From the IMG/VR virus record IMGVR_UViG_3300027659_000073, positions 1 through 41,515 of that record: DNA of 41,515 nucleotides. One strand, written 5' to 3'. The position numbers and the translations under genes are program-made. Within the stretch, counting starts at the first letter, position 1. Each line of letters starts with the position of its first letter. This document shows, in pieces, positions 1-5,125 of the stretch. The notes beneath the pieces are model-generated. The model was not told the DNA's origin and made no database searches. It worked only from the letters and a program-made list of their open reading frames with translations. This DNA comes from a virus.

Positions 1-208
1 TGATGATGTATGACCCCTCATCACCGTCCACCCATGTCCACACATTGTTGTCTGGCTGTTGGCAGATGAAGTCGTACTCGGCACCGTGGGTTTCAAACAT
101 AAGTCCCTCACCCTTGTCGTTAGTCCAACTTGCACCAGAGTCGATGTGGTTGGTAATGGGCTTGTACTTTTCTTCCCATTGGTCGACAGTTAATTCTGTT
201 GCGCTCAT
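1..208 (-). CDS. hypothetical protein, partial at window edge; matches gene 38792-39250
   Basis: The ATG is at 208 and the frame runs off the left edge after 69 codons. The visible part is acidic and Trp-rich, with a QWEEKYKPI motif near the start and a WTWVDGDEGSY motif near the edge. It is close to the N-terminal half of the protein at 38792-39250, and bases 1-63 are identical to 39043-39105. If the genome is circular, this fragment joins in frame to 38792-39042 and gives a complete 152-residue protein. The function is not recognised. Its start overlaps the stop of the gene to its right (TAATG). Confidence 0.75.
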   Translation of the reverse strand, partial: MSATELTVDQWEEKYKPITNHIDSGASWTNDKGEGLMFETHGAEYDFICQQPDNNVWTWVDGDEGSYII

Positions 209-381
209 TATTCAACACCTAACCTCTCTGCTGATTCATGGTCTGATGGGAAAGTGTCGTTTTCATCACAAGTGTATTTCCATATTTTGTCGTCACCTGT
301 GGCTTGCATATCTGCCCACCCCGTAGGTGTTGCGGTAATTGTGCGTTCACAATGAACACACTTTGTTGTTTCTTTTCTCAT
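208..381 (-). CDS. small Cys-containing hypothetical protein (57 aa)
   Basis: This 57-residue ORF begins at ATG 381, inside the stop of the upstream gene, and ends in a TAA overlapping the ATG of the next gene at 208. A CVHC motif at residues 8-11 and a further Cys near residue 38 suggest a partial zinc-binding knuckle, but a fourth ligand is not evident. The C-terminal half is acidic. Tight overlaps on both sides support translation as part of the leftward array. I do not recognise a family. Confidence 0.6.
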   Translation of the reverse strand: MRKETTKCVHCERTITATPTGWADMQATGDDKIWKYTCDENDTFPSDHESAERLGVE

Positions 382-527
382 TCTGTTCCTTCTGTATCAG
401 AAAAATAATATTCTGCTTCATCAAGTGAGTCGTACCATGTAACGGAACCATCTTCAAAAACTATTCCCCATGCTGTTTCTTTGTCGGTGTCCTCATCTTT
501 GTAAACAATAATGTCTATCTGTTTCAT
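378..527 (-). CDS. small acidic hypothetical protein (49 aa)
   Basis: The 49-residue product starts at ATG 527, directly after the motif GTCTTAAGTC, and its stop overlaps the next start by 4 nt. It is strongly acidic, with a short beta-rich pattern followed by a DSLDEAEYYF segment. The assignment rests on the motif-linked start and the tight packing, not on homology. Confidence 0.6.
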   Translation of the reverse strand: MKQIDIIVYKDEDTDKETAWGIVFEDGSVTWYDSLDEAEYYFSDTEGTE

Positions 528-691
528 GACTTAAGACCTTCTGTATTGTCAAGTCGTTCAAGTGTGATTAAGTATCCATCTCCGATGTCATCGTTCATGT
601 CTTTAATCATCGGGCTGAAGTAGTAAGTGATGAGTCCATCTACTGACCTATCTTCGGCGTGTTCAATGGTGATAAGTAACTGTGTCTTCAT
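524..691 (-). CDS. hypothetical protein (55 aa) with MKTQLLITIEH N-terminus and GLKS C-terminus
   Basis: It starts at ATG 691, directly after GTCTTAAGTC, and ends in GLKS with a TGA overlapping the next ATG. The first 11 residues equal those of the longer protein at 39253-39708. The two neighbours in that tail region also keep the same order as here, so this looks like a shorter homologue of that gene. The function is unknown. Confidence 0.65.
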   Translation of the reverse strand: MKTQLLITIEHAEDRSVDGLITYYFSPMIKDMNDDIGDGYLITLERLDNTEGLKS

Positions 692-694
692 GAC

Positions 695-958
695 TTAAGA
701 CCTCACTTGCTTATTGACAATGGTCTTGAATGTTGAGGTGTCGGTGGTCATGAACCCAGTACCATCGTCAATCAACGGGTACACAGTCACGCTCATCTGT
801 CCGTCACCTGCATACAGGTTCAGGTCGTAGCCAGCGTGTGAGTTCCACTCGTCATGCTCTTGGTCTGCGTGGTGCCACTTCGGGTGCGTCATGCTAAACA
901 GTAAAGCCCATGACTTGCCAAACATTTCTACGCTTTTAGGTATGTCAAATGTTTTCAT
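695..958 (-). CDS. hypothetical protein (87 aa)
   Basis: The ATG at 958 abuts GACTTAAGTC. The stop is the TAA inside the next copy of the motif, so the protein ends in VRS rather than GLKS. The 87 residues are rich in aromatics and His (a HPKWHH segment near residue 26) with a beta-strand-like C-terminal half. There are no membrane segments and no recognised family. It is a member of the motif-linked leftward array. Confidence 0.65.
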   Translation of the reverse strand: MKTFDIPKSVEMFGKSWALLFSMTHPKWHHADQEHDEWNSHAGYDLNLYAGDGQMSVTVYPLIDDGTGFMTTDTSTFKTIVNKQVRS

Positions 959-1146
959 GACTTAAGTCCTTTGTTATTGTGCTTGGTTTCAATGGTTACT
1001 GCCACGCACCAACGCTCGCTGTCGCTGGCATCTTCCACATCACGCCAGTCATCATCTGACCAGTCTGTCGTGACGATGCGTATGAGTTTCTTTGCTGAAC
1101 CATACGACCCATCTTCCGTGAAGTAATGTACTTCTCTATCTTTCAT
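955..1146 (-). CDS. hypothetical protein (63 aa) ending in GLKS
   Basis: The ATG at 1146 directly follows GTCTTAAGTC. The C-terminus GLKS is encoded by the next motif copy, and the TGA overlaps the following ATG. The middle is acidic and Trp-rich (WSDDDWRDVEDASDSERW). No family is recognised. Packing and the shared junction sequence are the evidence for a real gene. Confidence 0.65.
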   Translation of the reverse strand: MKDREVHYFTEDGSYGSAKKLIRIVTTDWSDDDWRDVEDASDSERWCVAVTIETKHNNKGLKS

Positions 1147-1149
1147 GAC

Positions 1150-1302
1150 TTAAGACTCCACTTCTTCTACGGTGCAAGCAAAGTTTTCTTGTGGGCAATC
1201 ATCATCACCGTACAACACCCACGCCTTGTCTTGCGCATCATCTTCATTGTCTGCCTCTACTCTTACCGAGTAGTGGAAGACCACATTGTATTCTTTCTTC
1301 AT
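1150..1302 (-). CDS. acidic hypothetical protein (50 aa), first gene after a non-coding gap
   Basis: The ATG at 1302 is preceded on the minus strand by AGAAGGGGAA, a strong Shine-Dalgarno of the kind used by operon-leading genes here (4309, 5009, 5857). The product has 50 residues: a beta-strand-like start, then an acidic stretch with two Cys. It ends with the TAA inside a GTCTTAAGTC motif. It lies just downstream of the structured gap at 1303-1408. Unknown function. Confidence 0.6.
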   Translation of the reverse strand: MKKEYNVVFHYSVRVEADNEDDAQDKAWVLYGDDDCPQENFACTVEEVES

Positions 1303-1353
1303 TTTGTATTCCCCTTCTAGGATTACCTACTGCTACACCCCTTCGGTGTTGCA

Positions 1354-1397
1354 TGGTGGGTGGTCAGGACTTGCACCTGACTGTCTGCTAGTCACCC
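1354..1397 (-). other. tRNA-like minihelix (T-arm plus acceptor-like stem with encoded ACCA)
   Basis: On the minus strand GGGTG (1393-1397) can pair with CACCC (1358-1362). Directly abutting is a 6-bp stem, GTCAGG/CCTGAC, closed by the 7-nt loop TGCAAGT. This loop matches the T-loop pattern at T54, C56, R57 and A58. The 3' strand ends A-CCA. The 5' strand has 11 unpaired bases where a tRNA would carry its D and anticodon arms. The whole is 44 nt, so it is not a normal tRNA. It could be a remnant, a tRNA mimic or chance. Confidence 0.35.
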
Positions 1398-1408
1398 TGT
1401 CTTAAGTT

Positions 1409-1609
1409 CTAAATGCAGAACTCAATTCCATCTAAGAACTTTAACTGAACTGGCTCGCCAGTCTTGGTATCTATGCCCTCTACTCTTACCGTACCCATTG
1501 CTTTGTGATGTGTCACCTTTGTGACTGTCATCGCATCGTCTCCGAATACTTCCGTCTTGATTACCATTCCGATAGGCAGTTTTGCCACCAATATCTTTTC
1601 TCTTGTCAT
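1409..1609 (-). CDS. hypothetical protein (66 aa), small beta-barrel-like
   Basis: The ATG at 1609 abuts GTCTTAAGTC, separated from the upstream gene only by the motif. The 66-residue protein alternates hydrophobic and polar residues throughout, as in small SH3- or KOW-like barrels, but no signature is clear. The TAG stop lies inside a perfect 6-bp inverted repeat (AGTTCT/AGAACT). It is followed by another CTTAAG and by the tRNA-like minihelix. Confidence 0.65.
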   Translation of the reverse strand: MTREKILVAKLPIGMVIKTEVFGDDAMTVTKVTHHKAMGTVRVEGIDTKTGEPVQLKFLDGIEFCI

Positions 1610-1619
1610 GACTTAAGAC

Positions 1620-1814
1620 CTAACCTTTATCTATTACTTGTCGTGCTAATTCTCTAATGCTTTTATTGTGCCTGAGTTGGCGAGCATACGCTTCGCTTCC
1701 ATCATTCTCTGTTAGATACACCCAGTCGCAAGCATCTTTGTATGTGTCGTTGGCTATTGCCCTGACCCAGTTCATCTGCTCCCTCGTGAATGTCACCGTT
1801 ACGGTATCTTCCAT
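1620..1814 (-). CDS. hypothetical protein (64 aa), first gene after promoter 1857-1886
   Basis: I place the start at ATG 1814 because AAGGGA lies a few bases upstream; a longer TTG-start form reaching 1835 is possible. The product is mostly helical with charged faces (WVRAIANDTYKDACDWVY, then RQLRHNKSIRELARQVI). It ends in TAG, exactly one GTCTTAAGTC before the next ATG. The promoter at 1857-1886 would give it a leader of about 35 nt. Unknown function. Confidence 0.65.
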   Translation of the reverse strand: MEDTVTVTFTREQMNWVRAIANDTYKDACDWVYLTENDGSEAYARQLRHNKSIRELARQVIDKG

Positions 1815-1856
1815 TGCTTCCCTTACTTTCTTCAAGTTGTTTAACTTGATACCTCA

Positions 1857-1886
1857 ACCGTATCACGGTTCATATTGCCTTGTCAA
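1857..1886 (-). promoter_or_regulatory. leftward sigma70-type promoter
   Basis: On the minus strand there is a consensus -35 TTGACA (1881-1886) and a -10 TACGGT (1857-1862), separated by 18 bp. Transcription would start near 1850 and lead into the gene at 1814. A TGTGA-N6-TCACA dyad lies 10 bp upstream of the -35. Confidence 0.6.
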
Positions 1887-1896
1887 GTCTTTTCTT

Positions 1897-1912
1897 TGTG
1901 ACCTTCGTCACA
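1897..1912. promoter_or_regulatory. CRP/GlxR-type operator, TGTGA-N6-TCACA
   Basis: Exact palindrome TGTGAC-CTTC-GTCACA, centred about 54 bp upstream of the predicted start of promoter 1857-1886. It fits the published consensus of CRP-family regulators (CRP in enterics, GlxR in actinobacteria). The stop codon of gene 1908-2075 lies within it, and a GACTTAAGTC motif follows after a few bases. The same arrangement recurs at 3320 and 4395. Confidence 0.6.
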
Positions 1913-2075
1913 CCATCAGACTTAAGTCAGGTCTTACGACTCGCTCTATCTGAACATCACGATAACCTTCCGAGACAAACTCGCCCGCTATCGCAACCGC
2001 CTCTAACCATGAGAGGTAGAAGCCATTGACCTCTACACCCCCAACCCAGACCGTGTACTTCTGTACTCCACCCAT
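1908..2075 (-). CDS. hypothetical protein (55 aa)
   Basis: The ATG at 2075 overlaps the TGA of the upstream gene (TGATG), which supports this start over longer in-frame forms. The 55-residue product has an N-terminal beta pattern (KYTVWVGGVEVNGFYL) and then a short helix. The C-terminus is encoded across a GACTTAAGTC copy, and the TGA stop is the TGA of the TGTGA half-site. Unknown function. Confidence 0.65.
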   Translation of the reverse strand: MGGVQKYTVWVGGVEVNGFYLSWLEAVAIAGEFVSEGYRDVQIERVVRPDLSLMV

Positions 2076-2569
2076 CAGCCGTACACAACCTCTCCGAGAA
2101 GAATGAACTGCACCACGCTGTCTGCGTTGATGCAATCCCAGTCGTCAAAGGCATCGTCTAGCCCGTGATACATAGACAGGAGAGCCTTCAATGTGGTGGT
2201 GCTCAACTCTGTCTGACTTAAGTCAAGTTCTCCCTTGCCTACCTTCGTGATGAAGTCTGCAATCATTTCGCTGTCAATGTAGAGAGGCTTTCCGAACTTA
2301 AGCCAAGCACCAAAGTACCCGTCAAAACCTTTACCTTCCATGCCGTACTCAGGGTCGTCCTGCCCCACCTCTTCTAAGTCCTCTTCCTCGTAGAGCGTGA
2401 CGCTCGCATGAGTACCCATCTTGCCTAGTTCGTAGTCCTTGCCATCGTTCGCCCACTTGTAGGTGCCGTTGGCTACCGCCCATGATGCGATACCGCACGA
2501 CCCCCCTTCGTATGCGTCAATGAGGATAGAGCAGGCGTTGTCTATGAGTTGTTCCCGTGTTGCTAACAT
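2075..2569 (-). CDS. acidic hypothetical protein (164 aa)
   Basis: The start ATG 2569 lies 2 nt after the stop of the upstream gene, with a G-rich stretch ahead of it. The protein is acidic and globular, with an EEEDLEEVGQDDPEYGMEG segment near the middle and a C-terminal acidic helical region (DDAFDDWD). No catalytic motif, signal peptide or membrane segment is seen. It probably shares a transcript with 2571-3236. Confidence 0.7.
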   Translation of the reverse strand: MLATREQLIDNACSILIDAYEGGSCGIASWAVANGTYKWANDGKDYELGKMGTHASVTLYEEEDLEEVGQDDPEYGMEGKGFDGYFGAWLKFGKPLYIDSEMIADFITKVGKGELDLSQTELSTTTLKALLSMYHGLDDAFDDWDCINADSVVQFILLGEVVYG

Positions 2570-2570
2570 C

Positions 2571-3236
2571 TCACACCCCCACTTCTTGTTGTTCGTCACA
2601 CGAAATGCATTGACCGAAATTGTATGAGTCGGTAGCGTCACAATGCTTACACTTTGATTCTGTGACTGCTGACTTAAGTGCTGACACAAGGCGGGTAAGT
2701 GACTCGCCCTCAAACTGTAAGGTTGCCCGACCACCGTAGGAGATGGTGATACCACCATCATAGTTAAGGTTCATGTTGGTGATTCCGAGTGCACCGAGCA
2801 CCTCGTGTAGTTCAACGCCATCTGCCTCTGCTTTCGCTAGGTTGGCATCACGCTCGTCACGCTCTTTCACTCGTGCGATTTCTTGTTCAAGGTGACTAGA
2901 AACCATACTGTCTACTGTAAGTTCTGACTTAAGTACGAGGCGGGTAGGCATGGACTGGGTGCGCCCACGCTCTAGAACCGTGCGCTCTTGGACGGGGCGG
3001 GTGTCCTTGGTGACATGACCGTTCTCGTCACGGAGCCACTCGCCGTTCTCTTGTAGTAGGTAGTCGTGTGTTGTTGCGCTGACTGCCTGAATCCTGACAT
3101 AAGACTTGTCTCCTGTCATGCTTAAGACTTGGAAGTAGGTAGGGTACTCGCTGTACTTGCCTGCTTTCCTGCTTGCGTTCATGAACACCGCTTGCGGATT
3201 GTTCACAACTATCTCTAGTATCTCTGTTCTTTTCAT
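2571..3236 (-). CDS. hypothetical protein with C-terminal zinc ribbon (221 aa)
   Basis: The start at ATG 3236 is preceded by GAAGGGGGC and a CAACAACAACAA leader, both also seen at 4309. The N-terminal half is beta-rich with no recognised fold. The middle (about residues 110-150) is a charged coiled-coil-like helix. The C-terminus has CKHC and CISC pairs (about residues 194-213), a typical four-Cys zinc ribbon. It leads an operon behind promoter 3281-3309. A nucleic-acid or protein-binding role is only a guess. Confidence 0.75.
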   Translation of the reverse strand: MKRTEILEIVVNNPQAVFMNASRKAGKYSEYPTYFQVLSMTGDKSYVRIQAVSATTHDYLLQENGEWLRDENGHVTKDTRPVQERTVLERGRTQSMPTRLVLKSELTVDSMVSSHLEQEIARVKERDERDANLAKAEADGVELHEVLGALGITNMNLNYDGGITISYGGRATLQFEGESLTRLVSALKSAVTESKCKHCDATDSYNFGQCISCDEQQEVGV

Positions 3237-3280
3237 TTTGGTTTGCCCCCTTCAAGGACTTGTTGTTGTTGTTAGGTGTC

Positions 3281-3309
3281 ACCCTATCGTACTGTTAGAC
3301 AGTTGTCAA
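3281..3309 (-). promoter_or_regulatory. leftward sigma70-type promoter
   Basis: On the minus strand TTGACA (3304-3309) and a weaker -10 TAGGGT (3281-3286) are 17 bp apart, in the gap ahead of gene 2571-3236. The TGTGA-N6-TCACA dyad is 10 bp upstream of the -35, the same spacing as at 1857-1886. Transcription would start near 3274. Confidence 0.6.
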
Positions 3310-3319
3310 GGGTATCTTG

Positions 3320-3335
3320 TGTGAACTTTGTCACA
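3320..3335. promoter_or_regulatory. CRP/GlxR-type operator, TGTGA-N6-TCACA
   Basis: TGTGA-ACTTTG-TCACA, an exact match to the spaced consensus with a core different from the other two copies. This suggests that the half-sites and not the core are under selection. It sits between promoter 3281-3309 and a CTTAAG motif at 3343. Confidence 0.6.
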
Positions 3336-3343
3336 GTCCTTAC

Positions 3344-3547
3344 TTAAGACATATCTTCCATAGCCGAGGCGAGTCTCTCGCCTGCGAACTCGTCCCGTCC
3401 TGTCTTAAGACTTGCTAACTCCTCGCTCGTGTAGAGAATGAGACTGCGTAAGTCTGTCGCCAGTCGGGTGCGCCCACCGTGCAGGTCTACCTCTACTTCT
3501 AAGTCTGCCTCTAACATTCTTAGGTACGCCTCTAGTTCTTCTCTCAT
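3344..3547 (-). CDS. hypothetical protein (67 aa) with DEFAGERL C-terminal module
   Basis: The ATG at 3547 abuts GTCTTAAGTC and the stop TAA lies inside the next copy. The N-terminal half is an amphipathic, acidic helix (ELEAYLRMLEADLEVEVDL). The last 17 residues, DEFAGERLASAMEDMS, are nearly the same as the end of the protein at 3736-3912. Unknown function; it may be a coiled-coil protein. Confidence 0.65.
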   Translation of the reverse strand: MREELEAYLRMLEADLEVEVDLHGGRTRLATDLRSLILYTSEELASLKTGRDEFAGERLASAMEDMS

Positions 3548-3732
3548 GACTTAAGACCTACCGAACTACCAGATACCCACCGTGTACCAGACCCTGCGAC
3601 TGGGGCTACCAGATAATCCACCGCTCCCCACCGCAAGCGACTGTCCGTAATCATGACCTCGTACTTAAGACCTGACCCGTCCTCCCACTCGGCTACCTTC
3701 CCGATGTCTTTCATTAGTTCTTTCGTGCTCAT
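3544..3732 (-). CDS. hypothetical protein (62 aa) ending in GLKS
   Basis: The start ATG 3732 directly follows GTCTTAAGTC. The TGA overlaps the next ATG and the C-terminus is VGLKS. A second copy of the CTTAAG core lies inside the gene (3663) and also encodes Gly-Leu-Lys. The beta-rich sequence includes RLRWGAVDYLVAPV. No family is recognised. Confidence 0.65.
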   Translation of the reverse strand: MSTKELMKDIGKVAEWEDGSGLKYEVMITDSRLRWGAVDYLVAPVAGSGTRWVSGSSVGLKS

Positions 3733-3735
3733 GAC

Positions 3736-3912
3736 TTAAGACCTGTCTTCCATCTCGGCTGAGAGTCTTTCGCCTACGAACTCGTCGCCTTCTTCCCATG
3801 CCTGCTCCATGTCTGCCTGCCTATCCCATCGTAGGGCTAGTGCTTCGTCCCCGACTGCTCGGCATAGCCGTGCCTCCGCCCTGAACGCTTCGCTATTGGT
3901 TGCGTACTTCAT
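3736..3912 (-). CDS. hypothetical protein (58 aa) with DEFVGERL C-terminal module
   Basis: The 58-residue ORF has its ATG at 3912, directly after GTCTTAAGTC, and ends at the TAA inside the next motif. It is helical and charged, with an Ala/Arg-rich first half. The C-terminal DEFVGERLSAEMEDRS closely matches the end of 3344-3547. This suggests duplication or exchange of a C-terminal module between neighbours. Confidence 0.65.
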   Translation of the reverse strand: MKYATNSEAFRAEARLCRAVGDEALALRWDRQADMEQAWEEGDEFVGERLSAEMEDRS

Positions 3913-4118
3913 GACTTAAGACCTTCCCTTTCTTTAATGCTCGCCTCGTAATCCACAAGGTCAATGTTCCACGCCTTGAGGTAAAGACTTAGGCACTCGT
4001 CAATGAACTCCTGCCGTGTCGTGCTCGCCGCTAGGTCTAGTGACTTAAGAAAGGCATGGTCGTCCCGCTTGAGTTTGCGTGGGTTAATTACCCACCCCGT
4101 GCTACTTGTGTATTTCAT
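3909..4118 (-). CDS. hypothetical protein (69 aa), possibly DNA-binding
   Basis: The ATG at 4118 follows GACTTAAGTC; the C-terminus is EGLKS and the TGA overlaps the next start. Residues 10-45 (INPRKLKRDDHAFLKSLDLAAS, then TTRQEFIDECLSLYLKAW) resemble the strand-helix-helix layout of ribbon-helix-helix proteins, but a clear match cannot be claimed. The motif CTTAAG also lies inside the gene (4044). If it were ribbon-helix-helix, it would be a candidate binder of the palindrome. Confidence 0.6.
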   Translation of the reverse strand: MKYTSSTGWVINPRKLKRDDHAFLKSLDLAASTTRQEFIDECLSLYLKAWNIDLVDYEASIKEREGLKS

Positions 4119-4309
4119 GACTTAAGTCCCCAAGTCTCACGCCATGTGTTCGCAATAGCCTCGGCTTGCTCATCACTAAGGCACGGGATAGTGAAGGTGA
4201 AACTATCGGAACTATCACCCGTAGGGCTAGGCACCCATATCTCTACCCTTTTATTTACTGCGTAGGCGTGGGCTACGCTCCCCTTCTTTGTTGTTGCTGA
4301 TGTTGTCAT
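4115..4309 (-). CDS. hypothetical protein (64 aa) ending in GLKS, leads an operon
   Basis: The start ATG 4309 has GAAGGGGGAAACAAC upstream, the strong leader-gene ribosome site, and a CAACAACAA leader behind promoter 4346-4374. The 64-residue product has a Thr/Ser-rich start, a central beta region and a C-terminal helix (SDEQAEAIANTWRETW). The end WGLKS is encoded by the motif and overlaps the next gene by 4 nt. Unknown function. Confidence 0.65.
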   Translation of the reverse strand: MTTSATTKKGSVAHAYAVNKRVEIWVPSPTGDSSDSFTFTIPCLSDEQAEAIANTWRETWGLKS

Positions 4310-4345
4310 GTTGTTTCCCCCTTCAGAGAATGTTTGTTGTTGTTA

Positions 4346-4374
4346 ATTGTAGGGGTAGCGTGTAACGATTACAA
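4346..4374 (-). promoter_or_regulatory. leftward sigma70-type promoter
   Basis: On the minus strand TTGTAA (4369-4374) and TACAAT (4346-4351) are 17 bp apart, a good -35/-10 pair. It lies 37 bp upstream of the start at 4309. The TGTGA-N6-TCACA dyad is 20 bp upstream of the -35, about one helical turn further away than at the other two promoters. Confidence 0.6.
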
Positions 4375-4394
4375 CTACCGAACGGATATTTCTT

Positions 4395-4410
4395 TGTGAC
4401 CTTCGTCACA
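4395..4410. promoter_or_regulatory. CRP/GlxR-type operator, TGTGA-N6-TCACA
   Basis: TGTGAC-CTTC-GTCACA, identical to the copy at 1897. Its centre is about 63 bp upstream of the predicted start of promoter 4346-4374, near the classic class I CRP position. The stop of gene 4406-4681 overlaps it, and GACTTAAGTC lies five bases further on. Confidence 0.6.
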
Positions 4411-4681
4411 GTCCTGACTTAAGTCCTAACTCGTATGCTTCTTTAGGTGTTGGGATTAGGTACGCCTCGTACCGTTGCCCGCCGAGATTGTCCCGACAGA
4501 AGGAGCACGGACTCCATGAGAAGTGACCTTCTTGGTCATCACTTAGTGACGGCTCCTGTCCCTCTAGTTGTACTGCCTTGGCGTAACGCTCGGCGAACTC
4601 TGCACCTTGCTCCTCTGTCACTCCGTTAGCCGTTGCCATTAGGCACTCGGTACAGATTGTTATTTCATATTTCAGATACAT
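4406..4681 (-). CDS. hypothetical zinc-ribbon-like protein (91 aa)
   Basis: The ATG at 4681 abuts GACTTAAGTC. A CTEC pair (residues 10-13) and a CSFC pair (about residues 59-62) are separated by an acidic helical region, which fits a two-knuckle zinc site. The motif is translated as GLKS, but here the frame runs on two more residues and stops at the TGA inside the CRP-like half-site. No specific function is recognised. Confidence 0.65.
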   Translation of the reverse strand: MYLKYEITICTECLMATANGVTEEQGAEFAERYAKAVQLEGQEPSLSDDQEGHFSWSPCSFCRDNLGGQRYEAYLIPTPKEAYELGLKSGL

Positions 4682-4691
4682 GACTTAAGTC

Positions 4692-5009
4692 CTAACCGTG
4701 AATCTCTGACACGAATACTGCTACCGCTCCGTTATGCGTGGTTGCTACCTTCCAGATACCCCGCCACTTGGCACCGTCTAGGTATGTTTGTACCGCTTGC
4801 TCGTAGTTCCCACTAATACCGAGGGCATAATTCCATGACACGGTAATCTTGTGCGGGTCTTTGCCGTATGTTGGTGAGTCGTTGCGCTGTACCGTGATAC
4901 GGGTGCCTCGGTGATTGGTTACGGGTAGGTACTTGCATATGAGCGATACTCTCCCTGACTCTTGGGCGAGTGCTGTGCGCTCGCTCCATGTTGTTGTTGC
5001 TGTTGTCAT
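4692..5009 (-). CDS. hypothetical protein (105 aa), leads an operon
   Basis: The start ATG 5009 is preceded by CCAAGGGGGACAAC, the leader-type ribosome site shared with 4309 and 5857. The sequence has a Thr-rich start, a basic beta region with HRGTRITVQRND, then aromatic segments (GNYEQAVQTYLDGAKWRGIW). There are no membrane segments or catalytic motifs. The TAG stop is followed by exactly GACTTAAGTC and then the ATG of the next gene. Confidence 0.7.
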   Translation of the reverse strand: MTTATTTWSERTALAQESGRVSLICKYLPVTNHRGTRITVQRNDSPTYGKDPHKITVSWNYALGISGNYEQAVQTYLDGAKWRGIWKVATTHNGAVAVFVSEIHG

Positions 5010-5088
5010 GTTGTCCCCCTTGGGATTGTTGGTGGATACCTTGTGGCTCCCTAGAAGGCACCGCCTTAGCGATACCCCCTAGGCAACC

Positions 5089-5106
5089 CCCCGCCCGTAG
5101 GCGGGG
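5089..5106 (-). terminator. GC-rich hairpin downstream of the SprT-like gene
   Basis: CCCCGCC (5089-5095) and GGCGGGG (5100-5106) form a perfect 7-bp stem with loop CGTA, 20 bp past the stop of gene 5126-5857. No T-run follows in the leftward direction, so it could be a weak terminator or an mRNA stabiliser. Confidence 0.4.
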
Positions 5107-5125
5107 AGTGTCCTGTCTTAAGTCC

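Noticed and set aside
1897-1912. TGTGAC...GTCACA as an intrinsic terminator hairpin
   Set aside because: No T-run follows in the leftward direction, and the constant placement ahead of -35 elements fits an operator better.
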